Source: Butyrivibrio sp. NC3005 (GTDB lineage: Bacteria > Bacillota > Clostridia > Lachnospirales > Lachnospiraceae). From it: DNA of 48,075 nt. The number at the start of each line of letters is the position of its first letter. The first letter of the stretch is position 1. The stretch is from the NCBI RefSeq assembly GCF_000424545.1, contig NZ_AUKC01000029.1, positions 1 through 48,075 of the forward strand, in the 5' to 3' direction. The translations under genes were made by a program, and so were the position numbers. The notes under the pieces were generated by a model that did no database searches, had not been told where the DNA came from, and worked only from the letters and a program-made list of their open reading frames with translations. Positions 17,840 to 25,874 of the stretch are shown here, piece by piece.

Positions 17840-18008
17840 AAGTAATACCTCTCTTTCTGATTCATAATAGTGATGGCAAAGAGTATATCGGTAGATTTGT
17901 ATAAAACATTAGTTTTGTATTTTGAGATTTGACTAATAAAATCTTTTTGATTGGCCGAAAGAGATAATAGGATGGTATTTTAGCCCAAAACAAGGAGGTT
18001 TGATTCTT

Positions 18009-18203
18009 ATGGAGATAATAATTGCCGGACTTATTCTTATGGTGACAGGGGCGCTGGTGTGTTATATCAACTATGGTATGGAGTTAAAAATAAGAAAAAG
18101 AGATATCCAATATTCGGAGAAGATAGTACCATTTAAAAAGAAAGTCAGGACACAGCCTCGAAAAAGAAAAAGAACGTCTAGATATTATACAAGAAGATAT
18201 TAA
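18009..18203 (+). CDS. Small single-pass membrane protein with basic C-terminus (64 aa)
   Basis: ATG 18009 has a perfect AGGAGG at 17993-17998. Residues ~2-23 (MEIIIAGLILMVTGALVCY) form one transmembrane helix; the rest is strongly basic and ends KRKRTSRYYTRRY. The predicted topology places the basic tail in the cytoplasm, where it could bind RNA, DNA or anionic lipid. No family is recognised. A single-gene unit: a weak terminator follows (18215-18255). Confidence 0.65.
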   Translation: MEIIIAGLILMVTGALVCYINYGMELKIRKRDIQYSEKIVPFKKKVRTQPRKRKRTSRYYTRRY

Positions 18204-18214
18204 AATATAATGAC

Positions 18215-18255
18215 AACAGGCAAATGCGGATATGCAAATGCCTGTTATTTATTTT
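18215..18255 (+). terminator. Probable terminator after the 64-aa membrane protein gene
   Basis: Arms AACAGGCA and TGCCTGTT enclose a 16-nt loop, followed by the T-rich ATTTATTTT. The U-tract is interrupted. Confidence 0.5.
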
Positions 18256-18324
18256 GACAAAGCTTTTTTTGACAATGATATAATATTTTCAAGAATATAA
18301 GTAGAAGGCGGTTTGAAATCCAAA

Positions 18325-18639
18325 ATGAATAAGACATTAGAGTATTACAACAACAATGCAGAAAATTTTATCAAAAACACAAGAAATGTAGATTTTAGCG
18401 CTACACAGAACCTGTTTTTGGAATACATCCCAAAAGGTGGTAAGATTCTTGATTTTGGATGCGGTTCAGGAAGAGATACAAAGTATTTTTTAGAACAAGG
18501 ATATAGTGTGGAAGCAATCGATGGTTCGAAAGAGTTATGCGAGCTTGCAACTAAATACACAGGAATCAAAGTTTGGAATCTGTTATTTGAAGATTTATCA
18601 GAAAAAGATAAATACGATGGAATCAGGAATAAGACATAA
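18325..18639 (+). pseudogene. Truncated class I SAM-dependent methyltransferase
   Basis: The 104-residue frame starts MNKTLEYYNNNAENFIKNT and contains SAM motif I (ILDFGCGSGRDTKYF) and motif II region (VEAIDGSKELCELA). It stops at EKDKYDGIRNKT, exactly where intact relatives continue with IWA-CSSILHL and the rest of the fold. Full-length homologues are roughly 190-200 residues, so about half the Rossmann domain is missing. No continuation of the family is recognisable in any frame of 18640-18836, so this is a deletion rather than a single frameshift. AAGGCGG lies 13 nt before ATG 18325; an in-frame TTG at 18313 is also possible. Confidence 0.75.
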
Positions 18640-18836
18640 TCCAAAAACTATTGACGCTATTTCATTAAATCTTTATAAATTCAATGAAAAATATTCTAAA
18701 ATGCATTGTCAAGAAAGCTCTAAGGTGTTATTTTGGTAGTACTTGATTTTGAAGTAAAGATGTTTGTTATTACAGATTGGAAATAAGATATTGATCAGTA
18801 GCAAATATTTATAACAAAAGAATTGGAGGAAAAGGT

Positions 18837-19055
18837 ATGACACCTCAGAAAAACGTTGATACATCCGTTGTTTTGAAAAAATTGTTTTTAACGTTGGCAT
18901 TCGGTTTAGGGGGACTATTTGTAGGTTATTTATTATTTACAAGCATATTAGTATCAATTACTACTTCGAATATTAATAATTTCTTTATTATAGTTTTTCA
19001 GATGTACTCTTTGTATTTGATAATTGTATCTTATATTAAGGCTATGAGTGCATAG
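18837..19055 (+). CDS. Small two-pass membrane protein (72 aa)
   Basis: ATG 18837 follows a good GGAGG site. The product has two hydrophobic segments (about 15-40, LFLTLAFGLGGLFVGYLLF; and 47-68, FFIIVFQMYSLYLIIVSYI) joined by a short polar loop. No family is recognised. It may be a small-protein component of the envelope. Two terminators in tandem follow directly. Confidence 0.6.
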   Translation: MTPQKNVDTSVVLKKLFLTLAFGLGGLFVGYLLFTSILVSITTSNINNFFIIVFQMYSLYLIIVSYIKAMSA

Positions 19056-19067
19056 GGCTGAATGTGT

Positions 19068-19117
19068 AAATTTGTCATTGTAGAAATGTGAATACATTTT
19101 TACAGTGGCAGATTTTT
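19068..19117 (+). terminator. First of two tandem terminators (22-bp stem rich in G-U pairs)
   Basis: Arms at 19068-19089 and 19094-19115 pair along all 22 positions with four G-U wobbles and a GAAT tetraloop, ending in TTTTT. The wobbles exist only in the plus-strand RNA (they would be A-C mismatches in antisense), so the stem is direction-specific. Confidence 0.8.
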
Positions 19118-19164
19118 GTGGCGGATATACCTGTTAAAAAACAGGAAATATCCGCTACTTTTTG
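19118..19164 (+). terminator. Second tandem terminator
   Basis: GTGGCGGATAT pairs with ATATCCGCTAC, and an inner CCTGTT pairs with AACAGG, followed by TTTTTG. It abuts the previous terminator. Confidence 0.85.
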
Positions 19165-19288
19165 TTACAAAATAATTGCAGAAATAAAGGCTGAAAGAAA
19201 AAAATCTTATTTGCATATTGTAATTTGTAAATTTTAGCGGTATGATAGGGAAGAGTTTTTACGTAAAATTGATAGATGAGGAAAACAA

Positions 19289-20023
19289 ATGGATAGTTCG
19301 ATATATTTAGGGCGTGCCCAAGAGGAGCGTCATCAGAAAGTACGTACAACTTCATATAATGTTCGTGAAATTAGAAAATCAGAGATTATCAGATGGGCGA
19401 TTGCAGGTGTTTCGTTTGCTATATTCCTTGCACTTACCATTCGAATGGATACAGATTTTGTGTTTGCAAAGCAGGGAGTAGTAGTATATGCCATATTCTA
19501 TGCTTTGATGATAGCTGTTTTTCATAAGTCTTTTTCTATTAAAAAAGCGGTTAAGAGTATGACTTACATAAGATACTGGATTTTTGCAGCGATTACTACA
19601 GTGGTTGTATTCGCAGTGAATTTCTTGAAAGTCAATGTCAGCATGAAATTTTTTGAAGGCGTTTCTACAGGAGAAGTAAATCTTCTTCTTAAAGAAAACT
19701 ATGGAATGCTTATTTTATATGCAGTTACGATGGTTATTTTACAGCCTCTTGCTGATAATATGGTTTTGAGAAGAGCAATGGTTTCTTTTAGAAGTCAGAA
19801 ACTTACAGTTATCACAGTGGCTATTTCACTATTTTGCGGTGCTTTGATGCATGCACATGGTTTTGTAGGAATTATAGAATCTGTTATAGTTTCGTTGCCA
19901 CTTATGATTATGTATGTGAAGTCCAAAAACCTCTACATACCTCTTTTGGCTCAGATGATTTTTTGTGCATATGATATAATTCCTAATACAGTTTATTCGA
20001 TTGCACGTCTAATGCTCAGATAA
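19289..20023 (+). CDS. CPBP-family-like membrane protein lacking the catalytic glutamates
   Basis: The 244-aa protein has about six to seven transmembrane segments after a basic N-terminal tail. The topology and the C-terminal region resemble CPBP (Abi/CaaX-type) intramembrane proteases. The place of motif 1 (EExxxR) reads DNMVLRR, and motif 2 is retained as FCGALMHAH. Loss of both glutamates predicts an inactive protease or a divergent function. A terminator follows. A TTG or later ATG start is possible, but ATG 19289 after GAGGAAAAC is reasonable. Confidence 0.6.
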   Translation: MDSSIYLGRAQEERHQKVRTTSYNVREIRKSEIIRWAIAGVSFAIFLALTIRMDTDFVFAKQGVVVYAIFYALMIAVFHKSFSIKKAVKSMTYIRYWIFAAITTVVVFAVNFLKVNVSMKFFEGVSTGEVNLLLKENYGMLILYAVTMVILQPLADNMVLRRAMVSFRSQKLTVITVAISLFCGALMHAHGFVGIIESVIVSLPLMIMYVKSKNLYIPLLAQMIFCAYDIIPNTVYSIARLMLR

Positions 20024-20041
20024 AAAATATACAAGAGATTT

Positions 20042-20077
20042 AGAATGTTTATAGCTTTGGCATAAACATTCTTTTTT
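20042..20077 (+). terminator. Terminator after the CPBP-like gene
   Basis: An 11-bp perfect stem (AGAATGTTTAT / ATAAACATTCT) with a 9-nt loop is followed by six T. Confidence 0.9.
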
Positions 20078-20284
20078 ATTTTTAAATTTCATCTTTTATT
20101 TCGCTAAGATTCTGATATACTTAAATCTAGACGGTATTATTAGAATATTTTTTGACTAAATTAACTTCAAGTTGACATTCGTCCCCCGAAAAAAGGGAAC
20201 TATTTTGAAATGTTTTTCAAACGAAAAACAGAAAATATCTTTTATTTATCATCGTATTAAAATAAACAAGGGAGCAGATAGGGT

Positions 20285-20346
20285 AGAACTTTTTGGTGCT
20301 ACCTAGTGAGAGTTAGTGCCTTTTCTAGGGAAAACTGACTAAAAGG
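20285..20346 (+). other. Structured leader before the L,D-transpeptidase gene
   Basis: GGTAG pairs with CTACC across a 12-nt loop, then AGTTAG pairs with CTGACT around an inner TTTTC/GAAAA, ending at the AAAAGGAG ribosome site. The preceding 20078-20284 is AT-rich with no gene. No known riboswitch consensus was recognised. Confidence 0.35.
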
Positions 20347-20351
20347 AGATT

Positions 20352-22001
20352 ATGAAGAATAAAAAAATCTATTTATGGTTAGGAATATGTGGTGTACTAT
20401 TATGCACTTATCTAGCAGTGGCAGGTTGGTATAGTGTGCATTATCTTCCTGGTACAAACTTTAACGGAAAAGAAATTTCAGGTAAAACAATTGATGAAGT
20501 TAAAAGGATAATTAGAGATGAAGCGTCTTCTTATGTGATTTTGATAAATGGCAGAGGTGATTTATCTGATGAAATAAAGGCTGATGAAATAGATTTAGAA
20601 GTTGTCTTTGATAGCACTCTAGATAATATGCTGGGATTTGAAAACGGATTAAGGTGGCCGGTTACACTTGTTTTTAAAAATCACGTAGTATCAGATTCGG
20701 TTGTAGAGTATTCAGAAGATAAATTGAATAAGAGAATTAAAGAATTATCTTTTTTAGAGAAAAAAAATTGTATAAAGCCTGAAAATGCATATTTAAATTT
20801 TGATGATGATGCAACTGAATATGTAGTTGTGCCTGAGAATTCTGGACAGGAAGTTGATAATAAAAAGCTTGTTGATGCATTACAAAATGCTATTAAGACC
20901 ATGCGAGAAAGTATTGATCTTGATGAGGCTGATGTTTATGTAAAACCATCAATATTTAGTGATGATAAGGAACTCGTAAAGGAAAAGGATGCTTTGAATA
21001 AATTCGTAGCAGCTAAAATAACATATTCATTTGGCAGCAATGTTGAAAAAGTTGATGGAAAAGTAATAAAAGACTGGGTTTCTATTGAAAAAGGATTACC
21101 AGTTCTTGATGAAAGTGCTGTTACAGGCTTTATTGATTCTCTAGCTAGAAAATATGATACTTTTGGAAGGAAAAGGACCTTTAAGACTTCTCTTGGCAAC
21201 GAAATAAAGATTTCTAAAGGCGACTATGGATGGTGGATGGATAAAAAGACAACCACCAAAGACTTGATAGAGGCTATCAAAAGCGGCAAGAAAGAAGAAC
21301 TTGAACCAGTTTATTTTCAAAAAGCAGTAAGCTTTGATGGTTATGATTTTGGAAACACTTATGTAGAAGTTGATTTGAACAATCAGCACGTATATGTTTA
21401 CAAAAACGGTGAACTTATCGTAGAGACTGATTGTGTATCGGGAAAAGCAACTAAGGATAGGATAACTCCAGAAGGAATTTATTCTATAACATATAAGGAA
21501 AGAAATGCTACACTCAGAGGAGCAAACTATGCTTCAAAAGTTAGATACTGGATGCCTTTTAATGGAAATGTTGGACTTCACGATGCTGACTGGAGAGGAA
21601 AGTTTGGAAGCGATATATATGTAACAAGCGGTTCTCATGGCTGCATTAATCTTCCTGTTAGTGTTGCAAAGAAAGTTTTTGAAAATGTTGAGAAGGGCGA
21701 GGCCGTAATTGTATATGGAGGAGTAAAACCTGAGCAGGTTAAATCTTATCTGAAAAATAGAAGTAAAAAGAAAGATGAAAAGAATAATGGTGCAGATAAA
21801 GCTAATTCTTCTTCTAGTTTTTCTTCAACTTCACCTGCAGAAGGCCAATCTCAGGATAATAATACAGGAAATGCTGCAAGTACTGTGCCACAGAAAGCAG
21901 GCAGTGGAGCAAGTAATCAAAATGATGTTAATATCGGTGCGTCTGTAGCGCCGCAGCCGGTTCCAAATAGTAATGGTGCTACAAATGCAGTTTCTAACTA
22001 A
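20352..22001 (+). CDS. L,D-transpeptidase (YkuD) with peptidoglycan-binding N-terminal region
   Basis: The 549-aa protein is anchored by an N-terminal transmembrane helix (~6-27). A long extracellular region (~50-330) resembles the PG_binding_4 repeats seen in L,D-transpeptidases. The catalytic YkuD domain (~335-465) carries HDADWRGKFG and SHGCINLP with nucleophile C431. It forms 3-3 cross-links in, or attaches partners to, peptidoglycan. The C-terminal ~75 residues are Ser/Asn/Gln/Pro-rich with no fold. AAAAGGAG precedes the ATG, and a structured leader precedes that. It is a single-gene unit. Confidence 0.92.
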   Translation: MKNKKIYLWLGICGVLLCTYLAVAGWYSVHYLPGTNFNGKEISGKTIDEVKRIIRDEASSYVILINGRGDLSDEIKADEIDLEVVFDSTLDNMLGFENGLRWPVTLVFKNHVVSDSVVEYSEDKLNKRIKELSFLEKKNCIKPENAYLNFDDDATEYVVVPENSGQEVDNKKLVDALQNAIKTMRESIDLDEADVYVKPSIFSDDKELVKEKDALNKFVAAKITYSFGSNVEKVDGKVIKDWVSIEKGLPVLDESAVTGFIDSLARKYDTFGRKRTFKTSLGNEIKISKGDYGWWMDKKTTTKDLIEAIKSGKKEELEPVYFQKAVSFDGYDFGNTYVEVDLNNQHVYVYKNGELIVETDCVSGKATKDRITPEGIYSITYKERNATLRGANYASKVRYWMPFNGNVGLHDADWRGKFGSDIYVTSGSHGCINLPVSVAKKVFENVEKGEAVIVYGGVKPEQVKSYLKNRSKKKDEKNNGADKANSSSSFSSTSPAEGQSQDNNTGNAASTVPQKAGSGASNQNDVNIGASVAPQPVPNSNGATNAVSN

Positions 22002-22129
22002 GCTTATAGCAGATAGAGAATTTGAATTTGAAAACCTTGCTTGCTATTATATTTCTTTTTTAGTTTTACTTTATAAATGCTTTAGAAACTGTCCAAATTT
22101 CGTACATATTCATATTGTAATATATAAAC

Positions 22130-22325
22130 ATCAGAGGCGAACAACCTCTGATTCCCCAACAAAACTTTTTTCATACCGGACCGTTCAGTCCCCGCTGAAC
22201 GGTCCCTCCTCCCAAAAATCATTGCATTTTAGGTGCAAATCGATTATAAGCGAAAATCGTTATCTTTTTTGAAGATAATACAGTACTCGGCGAAAATGTG
22301 GCTTTGAAAAAAGCCACATTTTTTT
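22130..22325 (+). ncRNA. Candidate structured RNA: four successive hairpins ending in a terminator
   Basis: Within a 448-nt gene-free gap, ATCAGAGG / CCTCTGAT (22130-22152), GGACCGTTCAG / CTGAACGGTCC (22178-22205, GC-rich and without a U-tract), a weaker CGATT/AATCG hairpin (22240-22258) and a strong terminator (22294-22325) follow each other. No ribosome site or credible frame is present. It could be a small RNA or the 3' UTR of the transpeptidase mRNA. I recognise no Rfam family. Confidence 0.4.
22294..22325 (+). terminator. Strong terminator upstream of the ydjI-like gene
   Basis: A 12-bp perfect stem (AAATGTGGCTTT / AAAGCCACATTT) with a GAAA tetraloop ends in TTTTTTT. Confidence 0.92.
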
Positions 22326-22449
22326 ATCAAAAATATTAATACGCAAAATCAAATTAATGTGGTAAAATGATAAATACATATTTTTTACTTGGGACAATTC
22401 CTGACTAAATATAAATTTATTTTTGAAAAAAGAAAGGGGAACTTTTAAA

Positions 22450-23721
22450 ATGGGATTATTAAAAGTTGGAATCTCATCTGCTGCAAGTGTTTTAGCAGAT
22501 TCTTGGAGAGATTATTTTTATTGTGATTCAATTGGAGATGAGGTCTTGGCTGTTAGGGCTTTGAAGCGTACTGACAGAGGTAATAAGAAAGGCAATCCTG
22601 ATGTTATCTCTAACGGAAGTATCATTGCAGTAAATGAAGGACAATGTATGATACTTGTTGATCAGGGTAAAGTTATTGAGGCATCTGCAGAGCCTGGAGA
22701 ATTCGTATTCGATACAAGTTCAGAACCATCACTTTTCTATGGCGGTTTATCTAAAGGAATCAAAGCCACTCTTGACCAGTTTGCAAAGCGCGTTGCTTTT
22801 GGCGGAAATGCTGGAACAAATCAGAGAGTATATTTCATCAATTTAAAAGAAATCATGGGAAATAAATATGGAACAGCTAATCCTATTCCATTTAGAGTTG
22901 TAGATCAGAGAATTGGTCTTGACATTGATATTTCTATACGAGCTCATGGTGAATATAGCTATAAAGTTATTGATCCATTCCTGTTTTATCAGAATGTGTG
23001 TGGAAACTTTGATAGAGAATTTGAGAGAGACGAAATTGATTCTCAGCTTAAGACAGAGCTTTTAACAGCTTTGCAGCCAGCTCTTGCTAAAATAAGTGCT
23101 ATGGGAGTTCGTTACAGCGATCTTCCTGGACATACATTTGAAATCGCAGATGCTTTAAATGAAGTACTTAGCGAGAAGTGGCAGAATACTCGTGGTATTG
23201 AAATTGTTAGCTTTGGTATCAGTTCTGTATCTGCATCTAAAGAAGATGAAGATATGATTAAGAACTTACAGCGTACAGCTGTATATCGTGATCCTGGTAT
23301 GGCAGCAGCTAATCTTTCCCAAGCACAGGCACAAGCCATGCAGAGTGCAGCAGCTAATACTGCTACTGGTCCTATGTTCGCGTTCCAGAATATGGCAGCA
23401 GCTAATAACATGGGCGGCATGAATGCTAATACCCTTTATCAGATGTCAGCACAGCAGTCTATGCAACAGCAGTCTATGCAACAGCAGCCAATGCAGCAGC
23501 AGCCAGTTCAGCAGCAGCCAATGCAGCAGCAGCCAATGCAGCAGCAGCCAGTAGCACCGGCTCAGTCATCATCCTGGACATGCTCTTGCGGAGCAGTTAA
23601 TTCTGGGAATTTCTGCTCTAATTGTGGAAAGCCAAAACCACAGCCATCATCTTGGACATGTTCTTGCGGAACAGAAAATACAGGAAATTTCTGTTGTAAT
23701 TGCGGAAAGCCAAGAGCATAA
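22450..23721 (+). CDS. ydjI: SPFH-domain (virion-core-like) protein with two C-terminal zinc ribbons, YdjI-like
   Basis: The 423-aa protein has an SPFH/virion-core domain (~1-300), a Gln/Met/Pro linker built of MQQQP-type repeats (~336-370), then two nearly duplicated zinc ribbons (WTCSCGAVNSGNFCSNCGKP and WTCSCGTENTGNFCCNCGKP). In Bacillus subtilis YdjI works with YdjG/YdjH in membrane-stress recruitment of PspA. Here it precedes a YdjG-like and a YdjH-like gene, so the module is conserved, but no pspA gene is in the window. ATG 22450 is chosen over 22423 because AAAGGGGAA lies directly before it. An extended -10 (TGGTAAAAT) lies near 22360. Confidence 0.85.
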   Translation: MGLLKVGISSAASVLADSWRDYFYCDSIGDEVLAVRALKRTDRGNKKGNPDVISNGSIIAVNEGQCMILVDQGKVIEASAEPGEFVFDTSSEPSLFYGGLSKGIKATLDQFAKRVAFGGNAGTNQRVYFINLKEIMGNKYGTANPIPFRVVDQRIGLDIDISIRAHGEYSYKVIDPFLFYQNVCGNFDREFERDEIDSQLKTELLTALQPALAKISAMGVRYSDLPGHTFEIADALNEVLSEKWQNTRGIEIVSFGISSVSASKEDEDMIKNLQRTAVYRDPGMAAANLSQAQAQAMQSAAANTATGPMFAFQNMAAANNMGGMNANTLYQMSAQQSMQQQSMQQQPMQQQPVQQQPMQQQPMQQQPVAPAQSSSWTCSCGAVNSGNFCSNCGKPKPQPSSWTCSCGTENTGNFCCNCGKPRA

Positions 23722-23765
23722 TTTGATTTTGAATAACACAAAATACTATAAATAAAATGAAATCC

Positions 23766-23808
23766 AAAAGAGATTATCGGGCGTAGCAATACGTTCGATA
23801 ATTCTTTT
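23766..23808 (+). terminator. Weak attenuating hairpin between ydjI- and ydjG-like genes
   Basis: AAAAGAGATTATCG pairs with CGATAATTCTTTT with one bulged base; only a short T run (inside the stem) follows. It may reduce rather than end transcription into the next gene. Confidence 0.4.
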
Positions 23809-23847
23809 GACTTAAGATTAAATAAGAATAATAGGAGTGAAAGTTTT

Positions 23848-24972
23848 ATGGGAACACAGGAATATGAATGTCCTGCATGTGGCGGTGTTATGGAATTTAA
23901 TGCAGCGTCGCAGAAGTTGAAATGTATTTTTTGTGATACAGAAATGTCAGTTGAAGAATATAAAGACATGGTCGCAAAAAGCAAGGCAGAGAGTGCAGCA
24001 AATTCGGGAAAAGCAGGGGGAACTTCTACCGAAGAAACAGAAAGTGTCAATCCTCATAAGCTCTCTCAGGAACAAGTAGAAAATGCAGGTTTTGGAAAAG
24101 ATAAAGCTGTATATATATGTCAGTCCTGTGGTGGAGAAATAATTGCTGATCAGAATCAGGGGGCGGCAACATGCCCATTCTGTGGAAATAATGTTACTTT
24201 TAAGGAAGTCTTTCATAAGGGAAGACGTCCGGATTATATTATTCCTTTTAAAATTTCCAAAAAAGAGGCAAAAGAAAAATATAAAGGATTTACTAAAGGA
24301 AAATATCTTTTGCCAAATTCATTTACAGAAGAAAATCATATCGATGAAATCAAAGGTGTATATATCCCATACTGGCTCTATGCCGGAAAATCGCATGTAA
24401 GTATGGATTGTGTAGGTACTAAGGTAAGAACCTGGTCTGATTCAGATTATCAGTATATGGAAACAAGTTATTATAATATTGCAAGAGATGGAGAATCTTC
24501 TTTTGAAGCAGTACCTGTAGATGGTTCTTCTAAAATGCCAAATGATCTTACAGAATCAATTGAACCCTATAATATCAAAGAAAAAGTGCAGTTTGATGAT
24601 GCGTATCTGGCTGGTTTTATAGCCAATCAATATGATGAAGATGAGAATGTTAATATTGAACGAGCTAAAAAGAGAATGACAAATACCGTAGTAAATGAAA
24701 TTAAAAATACAATAAGCGGTTATAGCTCTATCAATACACTTTCTCAAAATGCTAATTCTACCATTACCAATATTGACTATGCTCTTTATCCGGTATGGTT
24801 GTTATCGACTACCTGGAATAATCAACATTTTCTTTTTGCGATAAACGGTCAGACTGGAAAAATGGTTGGAAATCTTCCGGTTGACAAGAAAAAGGCAGTT
24901 ACATATTTTGGAATATCATCTGTCTTATTTTCTATATTGTTTATTATTTTAGAGTTAATCTTGAAACTTTGA
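23848..24972 (+). CDS. ydjG: Zinc-ribbon membrane protein, YdjG-like
   Basis: The 374-aa protein starts with a TFIIB-type zinc ribbon (YECPACGG...LKCIFCDTE), a Glu/Ser linker, and a second ribbon (YICQSCGG...ATCPFCGN). A folded region (~110-330) with IPYWLYAGKSHVSMD is followed by one C-terminal transmembrane helix (~348-372). Order and neighbours match the ydjI/ydjG/ydjH membrane-stress module. AATAGGAGTG precedes the ATG. The gene lies 12 nt before the YdjH-like gene and is probably cotranscribed. Confidence 0.82.
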   Translation: MGTQEYECPACGGVMEFNAASQKLKCIFCDTEMSVEEYKDMVAKSKAESAANSGKAGGTSTEETESVNPHKLSQEQVENAGFGKDKAVYICQSCGGEIIADQNQGAATCPFCGNNVTFKEVFHKGRRPDYIIPFKISKKEAKEKYKGFTKGKYLLPNSFTEENHIDEIKGVYIPYWLYAGKSHVSMDCVGTKVRTWSDSDYQYMETSYYNIARDGESSFEAVPVDGSSKMPNDLTESIEPYNIKEKVQFDDAYLAGFIANQYDEDENVNIERAKKRMTNTVVNEIKNTISGYSSINTLSQNANSTITNIDYALYPVWLLSTTWNNQHFLFAINGQTGKMVGNLPVDKKKAVTYFGISSVLFSILFIILELILKL

Positions 24973-24983
24973 GGAGATTGAGA

Positions 24984-25826
24984 ATGATTTTTGAAAAGAA
25001 TAGAAATAGGATTATTGCAGGGATTTGTGCACTTTTTATGGTGCTTACCTTTATGATAAGTACATTTAGCGTAAGTGCCAAGACTAATGAATCTCGTGTT
25101 GAGTCATCATATGGTCTGGGTAATGTTACCGAATACGGTTTTTGCTTTGATGAAGTGGGATATTTATCAGCAGAGGACACTAAAAAAATTGCTGAAATTT
25201 TGAATGAGTATGGAAAAAAGTGCGATATTCAAATTGGTGCTCTCTTAATGGAAAAAGAAAATAACGAGGATACGTTAAAGTATGCTGATTATGTAATGGA
25301 TAACAATGACTGGGGATTTGCCAAAGATACAAACAGAGCATTACTGTTTGTTTACAGCCCATCTGATACTACATTTGGATTTGCAACAGAAAGTGGAGTT
25401 ATAGCTACTTTCAATGATGCAAGCCTGCAGACTATTGTTAAAAGCATGTCTAGTGATTTAAAAAGTGATAATTACATAAAAGCTTTTGAAACACTCGGTC
25501 AAAAAGTATATGACAGATACAATACTGTTAATAATAAAAAAAATAATGATTTTATGTTGAAAATGTTAATCTGCGTAGTCCTCGGACTTGTCGCAGGGGG
25601 CGCAACAGTAGCAACTATGGTAAGCGGAATGAAGACCGTTCGCTATAATAACAGTGCAAATGCATACGAAAGTGGACAGGGACTTATTCTTCACAGAAAA
25701 TCAGACTATTTCACTCACAAGAATTTAACAAGAACCAAAATTCAACATGAGAGCAGTTCTGGAACATCCACCCATACTTCATCGTCGTCAGGACATACAC
25801 ATGGTGGAATTGGTGGAAAATTATAG
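24984..25826 (+). CDS. ydjH: TPM-domain membrane protein, YdjH-like
   Basis: The 280-aa protein begins with a signal-anchor (~7-31, IIAGICALFMVLTFMISTF). Residues ~45-175 form a TPM-type domain (DEVGYLSAEDTKKIAEILNE, then DNNDWGFAKDTNRALLFVYS). A transmembrane helix (~194-215) and a Ser/His/Gly-rich tail (HTSSSSGHTHGGIGGKL) follow, as in YdjH and other TPM proteins. ATG 24984 has GAGGAG 7 nt upstream; an in-frame TTG overlapping the previous stop is not needed. The structured repeat begins exactly at its stop codon. Confidence 0.82.
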   Translation: MIFEKNRNRIIAGICALFMVLTFMISTFSVSAKTNESRVESSYGLGNVTEYGFCFDEVGYLSAEDTKKIAEILNEYGKKCDIQIGALLMEKENNEDTLKYADYVMDNNDWGFAKDTNRALLFVYSPSDTTFGFATESGVIATFNDASLQTIVKSMSSDLKSDNYIKAFETLGQKVYDRYNTVNNKKNNDFMLKMLICVVLGLVAGGATVATMVSGMKTVRYNNSANAYESGQGLILHRKSDYFTHKNLTRTKIQHESSSGTSTHTSSSSGHTHGGIGGKL

Positions 25827-25874
25827 GTTTTGGATTTTCCTGATGATTATCCTAAATCTCAGCAAGAAGCCATA
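25823..25874 (+). repeat. Partial, rearranged copy of the structured repeat
   Basis: The sequence starts ATAGGTTTTGG and ends CTCAGCAAGAAGCCATA, matching the two ends of the full unit that follows. The middle (ATTTTCCTGATGA) equals the reverse complement of the first hairpin's loop and 3' arm, joined to hairpin 4 at shared CTGATGA. It overlaps the ydjH stop codon. Confidence 0.7.

Noticed and set aside
17960..17980. GCCGAAAG before the 64-aa protein gene, resembling a sigma-28 -10 element.
   Set aside because: No TAAA lies at the right spacing and the octamer differs at the critical GATA positions.
18640..18836. Search for a frameshifted continuation of the truncated methyltransferase.
   Set aside because: None of the three forward frames shows family motifs, so a simple frameshift is not supported.
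21973..22272. A 99-codon frame after the transpeptidase gene.
   Set aside because: It overlaps the transpeptidase end, has no ribosome site and runs through several hairpins.
23443..23566. Regular short repeats suggestive of a CRISPR array.
   Set aside because: The units are 15 bp, contiguous without spacers and in frame in the SPFH gene as MQQQP repeats.
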